In this document: piece by piece, positions 21,288 to 32,186 of the stretch | Layout of the letters: the number at the start of each line of letters is the position of its first letter | How positions within the stretch are numbered: the stretch's first letter is position 1 | Assembly (NCBI GenBank): GCA_034401795.1 | Contig: CM067374.1 | Span: 99,048,860-99,112,859 of the forward strand | Direction of reading: 5' to 3' | Length of the DNA: 64,000 bases | DNA from: Chaetoderma sp. LZ-2023a | Taxonomy: Eukaryota > Mollusca > Caudofoveata > Chaetodermatida > Chaetodermatidae | Notes under the pieces: model-generated | Told to the model about the DNA's origin: nothing | Seen by the model: the letters and a program-made list of their open reading frames with translations, nothing else | The model's database searches: none | Program-made: the position numbers and the translations under genes

Positions 21288-21686
21288 GTGGAGAAAAAAC
21301 ATGTGACTGAAATAAGGGTGTGTTCAGATTTGAAAGATAGTTTTACTGACAGCTCATACTTTAGCTATAAAAGCGAAATGCACGCGACTAGTCAGGCATA
21401 CAGCTCTTTTGAATTTAACAAAACACGTAAAATGGAATCTCAATGGAGAATGATAGGTTCTACGCCTATTAATTGTGGTTGCATCGAATGGAACCAATAT
21501 AAAGAGGTACCAGTACAGCAACCATCTGCAATGTCATTGCGTGAAATCTGTAACCGCTGGAGAGATTATCTAGCGGATCCAGATGAACGCAATCACAACA
21601 AATGGTTGCATGCGAAGTACCAACTTCGTAATGAGTGTTGCATGTGTATGTGGTGCAAACAAAACAGAAGTTATCATTTGCATTAA
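21288..21686 (+). CDS. Unknown Polinton protein, right end
   Basis: A 132-codon frame that opens with GTG; the first in-frame ATG lies about 30 codons further in. The product has 'ESQWRMIGSTPINCGCIEWN', 'SLREICNRWRDYLADPDERN' and a Cys-rich end 'ECCMCMWCKQN' that may bind a metal. I do not recognise a family. It sits between the protease and the right terminal repeat, on the same strand as everything else in the element. Confidence 0.4.
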   Translation: MEKKHVTEIRVCSDLKDSFTDSSYFSYKSEMHATSQAYSSFEFNKTRKMESQWRMIGSTPINCGCIEWNQYKEVPVQQPSAMSLREICNRWRDYLADPDERNHNKWLHAKYQLRNECCMCMWCKQNRSYHLH

Positions 21687-21728
21687 TTGAGATAAAAATA
21701 TTTACGTTTAAGGGGCCACCATAAAACT

Positions 21729-22070
21729 AAATTACACCCACACACAAGCGGGGAAAAAAAAAAAAAGACGCACACATGCACGCACGGCATACACGCATAG
21801 GGGACAAGGAACACGGTGACAAGGGGCAACCGCATAGCACCACGCACATGTCGTAACACGCATGTCGTAACACGCATGAGGGTATGCGCAGTACGTGCGT
21901 GTGTTGGTGCATCAGGTGCATACGTGTGTGTAGGTATGTAAACAAAATTACACCCACACACAAGCACCACGCACATGTCGTAACACGCATGTCGTAACAC
22001 GCATGAGGGTATGCGCAGTACGTGCGTGTGTTGGTGCATCAGGTGCATACGTGTGTGTAGGTATGTATGC
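21729..22070. repeat. Tandem duplication with CA-rich ends
   Basis: A segment of about 105 bp beginning 'AGCACCACGCACATGTCG' occurs at 21836-21940 and again at 21963-22067, virtually identical. Each copy contains 'CATGTCGTAACACG' twice. The motif 'AAATTACACCCACACACAAG' precedes both regions (about 21729 and 21945). The near identity implies a recent duplication. Confidence 0.85.
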
Positions 22071-22790
22071 AAAAAAAGAGAAAAAAAGTAGGACACCCTT
22101 GTGGATGATGGATCAGTAACAGATTTCCATCGACACAGATGCATTCAACCACATATTCCACCATGAGTTACACCTTTCATCGTGGTCATGTGCATACCAA
22201 TGCCATTATTAGTTCGCGAGGAAACAGGCATAGACAAAATCTAACATCACATGACCTTAAAGCGAATGAAGCGGACATGTTTAATGTTAATATGAGTAAT
22301 GCACGAACACACCATAAATATGCATAAAGCACTAACGAGACAAAACGTGATATTCTATTAATTACCCAAGAGAATTAGTACATATGTCCACTCGGTTAAG
22401 AACTAGGAAACGATACGATATTGTATCCAGAGCACAAAGCTGTATGCATACGAAAATACGAAGTGTAATCTCCTAGCGAGTAACATAGGTGATAATTCAA
22501 TAGTAATTTTGAATATTTCTAAAAAACACATAGTACGAGACGTGAGGTACTAACACGTTCTTTCATTATTAACACATGGTATGTTTGTATCTCGATTCAA
22601 GATTGATCTCACGTCTATTCAAGACATATGGATAAATTAAAACCAAATAATCTTTTTAGCATAAGTACGCTCGACATACAATTCTATAAACACACGGAAC
22701 CCTCAGAGACATAATGACCACATTTTAACCATCATGCAACATCTAAAATGACTGACGTTATTGAAATATTAAGTATTTAAAAACAATTTG
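22071..22790. other. Right-hand noncoding stretch of the Polinton
   Basis: It contains only one short frame of 62 residues (22139-22327), His/Asn-rich and without recognisable features. I would not call it a gene. Confidence 0.4.
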
Positions 22791-22799
22791 TGCGTAATG

Positions 22800-23220
22800 A
22801 CGGTTAAAAGTCAAAATGTCTTCAAAATATTCAACAAAAATAGTTTACTAATAAATTAACGTTAGCAACGTCAAATTAATTTCAAAATATTCAACAGTTT
22901 TCCTGTATGGTATCGATGAAAATGAGATATGGGGAATTCATCGGTGAAAGGGTTAACTTTTTTAACCCATTATACAATCCAATGAGTCTATCACTAACAA
23001 GTCTTGGTAACCATTCCAACTGAACACTCCATACCATTAATACAAGATTATTTTTAATATTTTGTTACTAATCTGTCTGGTAGCTGTTGCTTACTAAGAT
23101 AGTAACAGCTTACAGACAAATTAGTCTCTAAATATTCTACACAATAGTTTACTAATAAATTAACGTTATCGACGAAACAGTCAAATTTTTTTCAAAATAT
23201 ACATCAATATCGTACCGTAA
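22800..23220. mobile_element. Host hairpin repeats nested in the Polinton
   Basis: The stretch 22870-22965 ('TTTCAAAATATTCAACAG', then 'GGGGAATTCATCGGTGAAAG') matches 51672-51760 in host DNA. The stretch 22995-23130 ('AACTGAACACT', 'ATACCATTAATACA', stem 'GTAGCTGTTGCTTAC') matches 57945-58090. These FB1-type elements therefore inserted into the Polinton after it arrived. The piece 'TTTACTAATAAATTAACGTTA' occurs twice, about 304 bases apart. Confidence 0.75.
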
Positions 23221-23257
23221 TTCCTCAAACATTCTCAACCTCATACTCACTACTACG

Positions 23258-23702
23258 ACTCCTACGACCTCCATTATCAGACCACCTCTTAAACTCTATT
23301 ATTTTACTATTATCAATACCATTATTATTTTACTATTATCACTCCTCCTCTTTTAATCTATTATTTTTACCTTATCTACCACAGTAGATAACCACGGAGG
23401 GGGGAGCGCCGCCACTACATTAAAACGTAAAATACACTACTTTTAAGGGTTAACATATTCAAAATAATAGAACATTCCAGAGTGTTGCAGATTCTCAAAA
23501 ACGTGTGCGGCTGTGCGCCATTGTTCTCTAGAAAACGTGGCGTTCTGTGCGTCATTGTTCTCTAGAAAACGTGTGCATACTTGCGCCATTGTTCTCAACA
23601 TTCCATTCCACAAGCTTTTCCTTTGATCTCCTGAAAAACCCATTGTTCTCGAAGACCTCCTGCTGGGAAGAACAATCACGCACAGCCCCACTCATTACTA
23701 CT
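23258..23702 (-). repeat. Polinton right terminal inverted repeat
   Basis: About 445 bp, inverted copy of 6140-6552. It carries one more subrepeat (about 33 bases, TTTTCTAGAGAACAATG-type) than the left copy, so the two ends are unequal in length. It ends CATTACTACT, followed by GGCGAG. Confidence 0.93.
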
Positions 23703-23708
23703 GGCGAG
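23703..23708. repeat. Target-site duplication, right copy (GGCGAG)
   Basis: Identical to 6134-6139, which fixes the element's right boundary to the base. Confidence 0.93.
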
Positions 23709-25306
23709 TCAATCCCACCTTACCTATTCCAATTCCGCGTCAATGCTTTTTACGATTTCAAGCATTTTACCAATCTATATTTACCGTAAGAAACTTGGCT
23801 CAAATACTTATTACTGTTGTTATTAATATTATTACTATTATCAAGTTATTATGTGATACGACGGTGTCGGTTTGTCGGCTCGCCTACATGTATGATATGC
23901 AGGTCAGTCAAAAAATCTTTGTCCGGGCCATATGACATCTTCCTAGTGGATATATTCGGTATAGACGAACTCTCATGATTTCGCTTCTTCCCTAACCATA
24001 TTTGTCAGACTAGTTTTATGGGGTTAATGAGTTTGTGACTCTGATCGCAAGGATTTCAATTTACAAAATAAAGCAGAGGAACTGGTGCTACATTCTCTAG
24101 GTAGGTTTGGTGGAAGATGCTGGAGTCATAAACAGCAACATCGTCCGCCAAAATTGCTGAATATAGTGCGCCTGTTTTTCTGCTTTAGACATCATAGAAG
24201 ATGGAATATTACCATCAGAGCGGTAGGTGTTAACAAATCTAGGAGAGCTATATCACGCTCAAAAGCATGAAATAACCCAAAATAGATGGTCCCTATCAGA
24301 TCTCGACCTTTCCAACATTAGCGTATTTTGGGAAAATACCTTCCCGGAATGCATCGCGCCTACCACTTCCAGCTGCTACCCGCGATAGCCGACGCGACGT
24401 GTAAACAGCATTACTTTACTATGGAAATCAGATGCAGTGCACTTTAGGCAGTGCATATGAAAAACTATGTTCACAATATTTTTAAAGTCATACATCATTG
24501 GAAAGCTAAGCCAATTTTCTATACATTTCTGTATTACTTTTTATAGTTTTATAAAATTTAATATAGTTGTTTGCAATTTTAAATTATCCCCTATTGTCCT
24601 CTCGATTTAATGAATCTAAGTCGACTTGTGTATTTTATATACGCAAATAACTCGGTGAAAACGTTACAAAAATGTAAAATATAATGCATTACTGTTTCGG
24701 CAATTGAATGCGCTTTCCAATGATATATGATTTAAATAATATATTGACTTTAGTTTATCATAGGAACGGTTTAGATAGCGGTGTATTTTAGTGCAAAAGT
24801 ATCTCAACGCGGGTCAGCGCCTTGTTGGCGACGGTAGCAGCCAGCAGTTTTGCTATGAGCATTGATTATGGGGAATCCCGGTGCAATGACGTCAATGTGG
24901 GAAAGGTGAACGTTCATCTAATATGCCTTTTCTCAGTGGACATATCATATGTCGACAGTCTACCACAAAATACTTACTTATCCACAGTCATACCCACCAA
25001 CAACTTTCGTACTCTAATACTGCTATATTATTGTTGAGCCCACACCGCCCCCCCCCCCCATGCCCTCCCACCCCACTCCCAATGTACTATATTAAAAACC
25101 CTGTATATACCGTGAGTATCCTAGATGAAAAACAATTACAAAATATTATGAAGATCGTTTATATGTAGAACACTCTAGGACAATCATGACAAAATTGTAC
25201 AAAAAAATATGTGTTGTACCGTCCTGTGTTTACGCCTATACAGGCGTTATTATTATATTACAGATGTTTGTAGCAGCTGTCTTCTTTTTCTTTTCGATCG
25301 CTGGTA
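23709..25306. other. Unassigned intergenic DNA
   Basis: No gene or repeat family that I recognise. Short frames only. A C tract lies at about 25049-25060. Confidence 0.4.
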
Positions 25307-25502
25307 TCACACTTGGAGAGCCGTTCTCAAGATGAAATCTGTGGTTTTCTGCAGTTCTTCCACAGGCCCATACAGCTTTTCAAGAAAAGAGGTTGACAAA
25401 GGCCAGATCTCTTCTCTCAGCAGCTGATACGTACTGCAACATTGAAGTATGTGCTCTGTGGTCTGTTCTGCTTCTCCACAAGGATAAGCGGGCGATGTTG
25501 TA
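25307..25502 (-). pseudogene. LINE reverse-transcriptase ORF, C-terminal end
   Basis: Read on the - strand, this gives an uninterrupted peptide ending at a TGA (complement of 25307-25309): 'PCGEAEQTTEHILQCCSTYQ', then 'LLREEIWPLSTSFLEKLYG' and 'ELQKTTDFILRTALQV'. The pattern CG-x-x-x-QT-x-x-H-x-L-x-x-C, LR, WP, KL-x-G, FI...L-x-V is the classic tail of Jockey/CR1-like LINE ORF2 proteins. It has no start codon and no upstream catalytic domains in the window, so it is a 5'-truncated insertion. The region below 25307 would be its 3' UTR. Confidence 0.85.
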
Positions 25503-25509
25503 AGGTGTA

Positions 25510-26179
25510 TCAGCTGTCACCTTGTATATATTGTAATGTCTTGTTTTATGTGTAGGGGCTCCATCGATTCATAGGCGCTGCCTTTGATGGACTGCCCAAC
25601 TGTGATGTATGTATAATATATATTATGCATGAAATAAATAACTTTGAATCTTGAATCCTGAAAGATCGCGTCGGTGCGGTGATGACATCTCGATCTCATG
25701 AAATCTTGCTCTCGTTACGAGAAAATGACTGCTCCCAGGAGACGAAATAATCTCCTGTTTACTATGGTACAATTCTTCTCATTATTCGCATATTGTAGTT
25801 ATTTAAGATCCAATATGTTAGTCATATAATAGTCTTTCAAATAAAGTACATTTTTACCCATCCCGGAATTGTCCTTTAATGCCAATTATATGTTTATTGA
25901 ATAAGAAATTGTATTCTTATTCTTATACTCTAATAAGGACATTTTGCCATCAGCCATCTGTCCACGCATATGCGGTGGCGGATTTTGTGGACTCTAATTA
26001 TTTACTCTCCGGAGCGTTGGGGCCCATGAGTGTGTTTCTGGTGGGAGGGAGGCAGCTACTATGGGTGTCACAATATGCAATATCGTGATACTAAAGCTTG
26101 CCGATACCCGTATCGCATTGGTACCTGTGTATCCTAATACGGAGGTAGGCCATACACCATAGTTAACAATAAGATTTTT
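25510..26179. other. Unassigned intergenic DNA
   Basis: No recognisable gene. It contains short AT-rich and ATA repeats and no notable inverted repeat. Confidence 0.4.
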
Positions 26180-27980
26180 TAGCTCATATCGCCAGAATGG
26201 CCAAGTGAGCTTATGTCATGGTGACCGTCCGTTGTCCAGCTGGCAACTTTTTTTAAACAACTTCTCAAGAACCACTGGGACGATTTGAATTACATTTGTC
26301 AGGAAGCATCCTTAGGGCATAGAGATCAAGTTTGTTCAGACGAAGCCGATCAGACAATTTGGCCGGCGGCCATCTTGGATTTTGGCAGATTTTTAGAAAT
26401 GTCTTTACAAATCTTCCTCTCCAAAACCGCTTGTGGAATAGATTTAAAACCTCATGAAATATCATCTACGGCAAGAGCTGAATCAAGTTTGAGTGGCAAA
26501 ATAGTTTGCGGCCATCTGGGATGACCTAGTTTTCGCGAAAACAACTTCTCCAGAACTAAGGATTGTGCCGAAATTTAGGAGATATGATTAGGGATTAACT
26601 CCCATTAAAGTTTGTTCAAAGGAAGTTGATACATAAAAAAACGTATGCAATGTATAGCGTAAAAATGTATAACGTGCTTGGCAGCCATTTAGGATTTTTT
26701 ATTTGATGGATTTTGAAGCCGAAGTTGGTTTTTTGTAGGTTTTGTGCTGATTTCAAATTTGCCACTTTCGCAACTGTCTGATTAAAGATTTGGCGGCCAT
26801 CTTGGATCATTTTCCCGCCAAAGCAATGGGAATTACTAAAGCAATGGGAAATTTAAAATGGCTTCTCGAGAACCACTGGCCATTTGGAAGGAACAATCCT
26901 TAGCGCATAGAGAATTAATACGTTTGTTCAAACGAAGTCGATCGGTCAGTTTGGCTGGTTGCCATCTTGGATTTTGGCAGATTTTTTGAAATATCTTTAA
27001 AAATCTCCGAAACTGCTTGGGGCATCGTGAAATATCATCTAATGGAAGAGGTGCACCAAATTTGTTCACAGGAACTTGATTGGCTAAATGGTTTGGTGGC
27101 CATCTTGGATGACCTAGTTTTCGCGAAAACGACTTCTCCAGAAATGCTGACTGGATCGGGTAAAAATTTGGCAGACATGATTAGAGCACATGGGCTATTA
27201 AAATTTGTTCAAGAGAAGTTAAAAGTAAAAAAAAACATGGCCGCCGTGGACCAATAAAAATGTAGCTTGTTTGGCGGCCGAATTGGATATTTGTATGTGA
27301 TGATTTTGAAGCCGAAATTGATTTTATTTAGGTTTTTAGGTATTCTGATTTACAATTTGCCATTTTAGAAACTGTCGGATAAAGGGGTTGGCGGCCATCT
27401 TGTATGTTTTCCCGTCAAAAACTCCCATATTAAAGATATGGAAATTTTTTTAATGTCTTTTCGAGAACCACTGGGACGAGTTCAAGTATATTTGACAGGA
27501 CACATCCGTAGGGATACAAGTTTGTTCAAAGGACGCCAATCGGCCATTTTGGATGGTGGCCATCTTGGATTTTGGCCGTTAAAAATTTCTCCAAAACCGC
27601 GCTTGGACGATCGATTCAAAACCCATGAAACATTTGGAGCAATAGCTGAACCAATTAAGTTTGTTCGAGGGCACTTGATTGGTCAAATGCTTCAGCGACC
27701 ATCTTGGGCGACTTCGGTTTCGTGAAAATTACCTCTCCGCAACCGCTGAACGGACGAAATTTGGGCCATATACGATTAGGGCCTAAACGACATTAAAATT
27801 TGTCCACGGAAAGTTGATGTAAAAAAAACATGTCCGCCATTAATCAATAAAAATTTAGCGTTTTGGCGGACACCTAGCTAGTATATTTTCTGCCGATTTC
27901 TAAGAAAATCATAAAGCCTATATTTATTAACCACTGCATAGGCCAATTTCAATAAAAGTTTAGCGGCTAAACCGTTACCT
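26180..27980. repeat. GCTCACCTG-family repeat, three ~600-bp internal units
   Basis: It starts with 'GCCAGAATGGCCAAGTGAGC'. The phrase 'TTCTCAAGAACCACTGGGAC' or a variant recurs at about 26262, 26862 and 27460 (period about 600), each time followed by 'GGCGGCCATCTTGGATTTTG'-like segments. The family's usual closing sequence (AGGCCCNTTGGGCCTCTTGT) is not seen here, so the copy appears open at its right end. Frames inside are remnants of the repeat, not genes. Confidence 0.75.
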
Positions 27981-28061
27981 TCTTCACAAAACTTAGATTT
28001 TTTAAAGACATTGTTCCAGTGATCATCTAGTTTTGTTGGGTTGTGTAGGTGACCAATAATT

Positions 28062-28063
28062 CC

Positions 28064-28105
<42 letters not shown>

Positions 28106-28106
28106 T
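28062..28106. repeat. (GA)n microsatellite
   Basis: About 44 bases of nearly pure GA dinucleotides with one AAAG interruption. Confidence 0.95.
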
Positions 28107-28123
28107 TGCTGCCTATATGTACC

Positions 28124-28212
28124 CCTGATAACTCAGCTTACTGGGCCGATGCCGGGCCGATACCGTGCCGATACTGAAAGTATCGGCCCGGTAAGCTGCG
28201 TTATCTGGGATG
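28124..28212. mobile_element. Short foldback element
   Basis: The left end 'CTGATAACTCAGCTTACTGG' is complementary to the right end 'CCGGTAAGCTGCGTTATCTG'. In between lies GC-rich 'GGGCCGATACCGTGCCGATA'. A decayed relative spans 28436-28497 ('CTGATAACTCGTTACTTTAC' to 'TGCGTTATCTGG'). It is a small nonautonomous hairpin repeat. Confidence 0.6.
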
Positions 28213-28734
28213 TACCATATCACAGTTAAATTAATTTCAAAATATTCAACACACTATATATACATGCCGGTATGTAAATTTATTCAATTGTAAATTCATA
28301 TCAAGGACACAACTCATTGACAGACTACTCGATCGATTTTCCTGACGGAACGAAGTAAATTTGATTGGACATCCGCTAACCCGTGACGTATTTGATTGTG
28401 ACGCCAACTACTTGAGTAACAAATCTGATCCCTCTCCTGATAACTCGTTACTTTACTGAACCTGGCCAGTATCGGTCTAACAACATGCGTTATCTGGTCG
28501 GGTGGGCGTAATCTAGACAGCCTAACGTGCTTTTACCACGACACGCGCTGACAAAGAAATATAGTTGGATTATCCCTTCAGAGTGGACAAAGAACTCCCG
28601 TGTATACGATAGAAGACAAAAAGCCTGGGCTGAGATTTGGTTTACTGGTTCAACAAGTCCACGCACGCGGACAGCAAGCGCTGGAAAACGGCTAGCTGTA
28701 TTGATTACTAGCTGAGTGAACAAAGAGCGAGCTA

Positions 28735-28903
28735 ACGATTTCCTTGCCAGCCAGCCGCAGGGCACCGACCACGTGACCGCACAGCTGCGCTGGTTGGGCA
28801 GATCAGTCGGATCGCCATATTGGGCAAAGACGTGCTGGCGTGGCCGTGAAATAAAATGAAATGAATTTGTGGAAGACTGAGCATGGTTCTTCATTAAAAT
28901 TAT
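28735..28903 (+). promoter_or_regulatory. Candidate promoter and noncoding first exon of the zinc-finger gene
   Basis: A locally GC- and CpG-rich patch in an AT-rich neighbourhood, with a CACGTG E-box (28770-28775) and a 'CGCCATATTGGG' motif resembling a YY1 site. It ends at 28903 with a strong donor, TAT|GTAAGTATC. Every ATG in the last 60 bases runs into a stop within a few codons, so it would be untranslated. If it were spliced to 35140, an in-frame TAA would lie upstream of the ATG at 35206, supporting that start. All of this is inference; other first exons may exist upstream. Confidence 0.35.
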
Positions 28904-28909
28904 GTAAGT

Positions 28910-29339
28910 ATCAGATATATGTGTACATATAATCTTTATCTAGATTTCGATGTATTTTTTATAGGAAACTTGTCGCTATAGGAGCAATAATCGCTCCTGA
29001 ATTTTCACCACCAGCTACGGCCGAAAAATATTCAGGGCGTCAGCCATTTCCCATTTTCATTATCCGTCATTTTGACCTTTGTTTTCAAGTGGAAGACATT
29101 GAAACTAAATATGTTGTGGTTATCCTGCTAACATATACACGTCATTTATATCGATGTATGTCATTAATAATAGAAAATTCTGCATTTTTACTTGTATCGT
29201 GACAAGCGTATCATCATATATTTCCTCATGGATAATCTATGAAAGGGAGGTAATTCAATGGCAAATGGCGGTGGAGGCGGGAGCAGGGAGGTGGTCTCTT
29301 ACCAGTTTGGGACCTGCAGTTGCAGATATGATTTCTTCA
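28910..29339. other. Unassigned, presumed intron 1
   Basis: No gene or recognised repeat. Confidence 0.35.
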
Positions 29340-29600
29340 GGTGGGGTGAGTGAGGTGGGAGCATTATATAGTCACCACTTTGTCCATCCGTTCATCAGTC
29401 CATTTCGTCCTCTACTAGTTTGTCCGGGCCATAGTTTCAAGACTTCTTCACATATATTAATTAAACTTGGTCTGTGGAAAGTAGGTCACCATGACCTAAT
29501 TTTGACCTACTTTTCATGGTTCGTTGAACATAACCGAAAATGTTTGTCTGGGCTGTAGTTTCAAGAGTTTTGGTATATCGTCCAGTAAGGTGTTGTCAAG
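29340..29600. repeat. Single unit related to the AGGTCA-palindrome satellite
   Basis: It shares 'TAGTTTCAAGA', 'TTTTCATGGTTC' and 'GTTGAACATAAC' with the array at 31.4-32.0 kb. It contains a perfect AGGTCACCATGACCT palindrome at 29483-29497 followed by another TGACCT half-site. Confidence 0.7.
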
Positions 29601-30610
29601 GGTCATGTGATTTGAAGGGTACATAGGCGATGTCAATAAATCATGTGTCATTAAATAGATACAGTATTTTTACACAAGTGCAAGTTTTAAAAAAGATGCG
29701 CGTAGTACAAGTGATTATTTTATGCATTTTGATGTCCGAGTAGTGCAAAACAGGTATTTTCACATACTTTTTTTTACCCATGATAAAAATACAGATAACT
29801 CGTAAGGAAATAATGCAAATCAATCCAGTTTTTGCGTCAAACGACATCTGCCAGTTACTGTGCAGACCCGTTGCCATAGCAATAATTTATTTCTCCTGAA
29901 GCGTGGAACTGGCATGGGGTGCTTGCTTATGTAGTTTTCAGATCTAGATTGATTTTTTTTTCTACCCGCAATGGCAATTCAAACAGGCCCTGATATGATA
30001 TAAATTTCAGTAATTTTTCTATTTTCCTGTGGGCAACTTATGTTAATTTGCAATACCACATTTACCAATTTCCAAACGAAAAACTGAAAGGTTTTAATTT
30101 TTTAATGTTTTGGCTGAAATTTGCTTCTACCAGGTTATCACGAAAAGCGGAATATAATCTGATTTGGATTTACAACTATAAATTAAGTTGTGTGTTTGTA
30201 TCAGACCCGTTTATGGCATTATTGTCGGTGACACTTGTTTGCTCAAATCATAAAAATTACATCAATTCACCGCCTGACTAAAGTTGAAATTACGTGATTA
30301 CATCACCCTCGAGAACACATGACGCAATACTGAGATTGCATCTGTAGATCAGGTAGTGGATATTTAGAAGCAGTAAGTTTATTTTAGGGTTTATTTTTAT
30401 TTTTATGCATGTTTTATTTCAGTGAATGTTTGCTACTTATGAAATTGACAAAATTTGTTGATAAAATTCCTACTCTTATATTAAATCGGCGAAAATGTGC
30501 TTACACCCTCGAAAACCCATTATCCAATGATACAGGAACTAAACTTGTTGTGTTGATGCATCTTAGGGAGGAGGTATGCCAGGCCCAGGTGTAGATTTTA
30601 ACCAGTTTAA
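29601..30610. other. Unassigned, presumed intron 1
   Basis: AT-rich. Short frames only, none resembling a known family. Confidence 0.35.
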
Positions 30611-30845
30611 CCCTCATTTCAGCCAAAACAGCTTCTGTAGTGGTCTTTAGAAATGTCCATTTGCAGACCAAGAGAAGACTATTTAAAAAAATTTACCACA
30701 GAAATAACTGGCTCGATAACTGAGCCAGTCATTCCAGTGGTAAGTTAAAAAAAAAATAGGCATCTCTTTGTCTGCAAGTGTACATTTTCTTTGTGAAAAT
30801 TAAAATTTTCTTGAAAATATTGAAGGGTTGAAAGGGTTAAGGATT
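30611..30845. mobile_element. Palindromic MITE FB2
   Basis: Starts 'AACCCTCATTTCAGCC', has the core 'GGCTCGATAACTGAGCC' within complementary arms, and ends with 'GAAAGGGTTAA'. The complementary TTAACCC/GGGTTAA termini are well preserved. Confidence 0.85.
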
Positions 30846-30939
30846 TGTTCTACTAATCCAAACGGAATGGTGCATCATTGATTTTACTATCCCATAGCAA
30901 ATTTCACTAACCCATTGTTTGTACGCTCAAAGCTAATCA

Positions 30940-31160
30940 TTTCTTTAACACTCATATTAGCCAAAAACAGCTTTTGCAGTGGTCTTGCGAAATGTCCATT
31001 TGCAGATCAAGACTATTTTTGAAAATTTACCACTGAAATAACTGGCTCGATAACCGAGCCAGTCATTCCAGTGGTAAATTTTCAAAAACTCTTCTCTGGG
31101 TTTGCAAATGGACATTTTCTATGAGAAAATTGAAATTTTAATCCATTCACCGATGGATCC
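30940..31160. mobile_element. Palindromic MITE FB2
   Basis: A very clear copy: 'ACTGGCTCGATAACCGAGCC' core with 'GAAAATTTACCACTG' arms, and 'GTCCATTTGCAGA' opposite 'CTGCAAATGGACATTTTC'. It lies only 100 bases from the previous copy, in direct orientation. Confidence 0.9.
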
Positions 31161-31197
31161 CTATAAAATAAATTTCCAAGGGTCAAATACAGAGAAG

Positions 31198-31293
31198 CTG
31201 TTGAATATTTTGAAATTAATTTGTCCATAAAGTCGTTGCTGCCTAAGGCAGCACTGACTTTCAGGACAAATTAATTTCAAATGTTCAAAAAAT
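31198..31293. mobile_element. FB1-type hairpin core
   Basis: Arms 'GTTGAATATTTTGAAATTAA' and 'TTAATTTCAAATGTTC' surround the stem-loop 'GTTGCTGCCTAAGGCAGCA'. Confidence 0.85.
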
Positions 31294-31424
31294 CATTGAA
31301 GCTAGCAGATTTAGGTTCAGTTGGGAGAGGACACCCAAAGTGTGTTGTACTGATGTAGTTTTACTAACCCGTATGAAATTCTAATATCCTCAGGTTAGCG
31401 GGTTAGTGTTAAAATCGAGCCTTC

Positions 31425-31990
31425 TATGCAGTGTATGAAAAGTAGGTTAGCGTGACCTACTTTTAACCAACTTTTCATGGTTCATTGAACATAACAAAAA
31501 ATTGGTGTCCGGGTTGAGGCTTCAAGAGTTTGGTATACAGGAACTAAACATAATAGGGAAGAGGTGTGCAGTGTATGAAAAGTAGGTCAGCGTGACCTAC
31601 TTTTCATTGTTCATTGAAAATTACAGAAAATGTTTTGTCTGTGCTGTAGTTTCAAGAGTTTTTGTTGTACGGGAACTAAACTTGTTATGTGGATGCATCT
31701 CAGGAAGGTGTGGAGTGTATGAAAGTTAGGTCAGCGTGACCTACTTTTAAACATACGTTTCAAAATTCATAGAAAATTTTTGTTCGATGTAGTTTTACGT
31801 TTTTGGTATACTGAAATTAAACTTGGTGTGTGAATGCATTAAATATTCTGAAGGTGTGTTGTGTATGAGAAGTAGTGACCTACTGACCTACTTTTCAGTT
31901 TCACGGTTCACTGAACATGCTTTTGATGTGCCTTTCATGGTTCACTGAACATTACAGATAATTTTTGTCCGAGCCATAGTTTCTAGTGTC
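31425..31990. repeat. ~145-bp satellite with nuclear-receptor-type palindromes
   Basis: The phrase 'GTGTATGAAAAGTAGGTCAG' recurs at about 31432, 31571, 31716 and 31861 (spacing 139, 145, 145). The second and third units contain a perfect AGGTCAGCGTGACCT (31584-31598 and 31728-31742). The first has one mismatch (31444-31458) and the last has lost half. The palindromes extend outward to AAAAGTAGGTCA...TGACCTACTTTT. Confidence 0.85.
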
Positions 31991-32186
31991 CCTGCGGAGT
32001 GTGCCTTCAGGGAGCATACATCAGTTTGCTGATATAACTTGTTTAAACTGGCCCCCATGGCAGGGTGTGTGTCGCAAATCCCCATGGCTATGGAAGGGAG
32101 GTGTGTGAGTTGGGTGGTGTGTGTAGGAGGGTGGTGCAACATCACTAAACACACTACTACTGTCACTCCTACTACTACTACTGTCG

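Larger units (their letters stand above)
6140..23702 (+). mobile_element. Polinton/Maverick element (fossil)
   Basis: A 17.6-kb element with inverted terminal repeats starting 5'-AGTAGTAATG and a 6-bp target duplication. It carries the full Polinton gene set: protein-primed DNA polymerase B, retroviral-type integrase with chromodomain, FtsK/HerA-like packaging ATPase, adenain-like protease, minor and major jelly-roll capsid proteins, and lineage-typical small genes. All recognisable genes are on the + strand. The element is complete in outline but broken: polymerase, ATPase, integrase, basic protein and major capsid are interrupted, of the order of ten breaks in total by eye. The two terminal repeats differ at roughly 16 of about 400 aligned bases (about 4%), so it is neither very recent nor very old. 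Host hairpin repeats are nested near the right end. Confidence 0.96.

Noticed and set aside
21683-22144. Long reverse-strand frames with His/Cys-rich repeated peptide
   Set aside because: They translate the CA-rich tandem duplication at the right end of the Polinton. The repeat at the DNA level explains the openness.
26265-27725. Several frames of 65-96 codons
   Set aside because: All fall in the CCATCTTGGAT-type repeat, and similar peptides appear wherever that repeat occurs.
28490-28894. A 134-codon reverse-strand frame
   Set aside because: It overlaps the CpG-rich candidate promoter. The peptide is unremarkable, and the + strand donor at 28903 gives a better explanation of the region.
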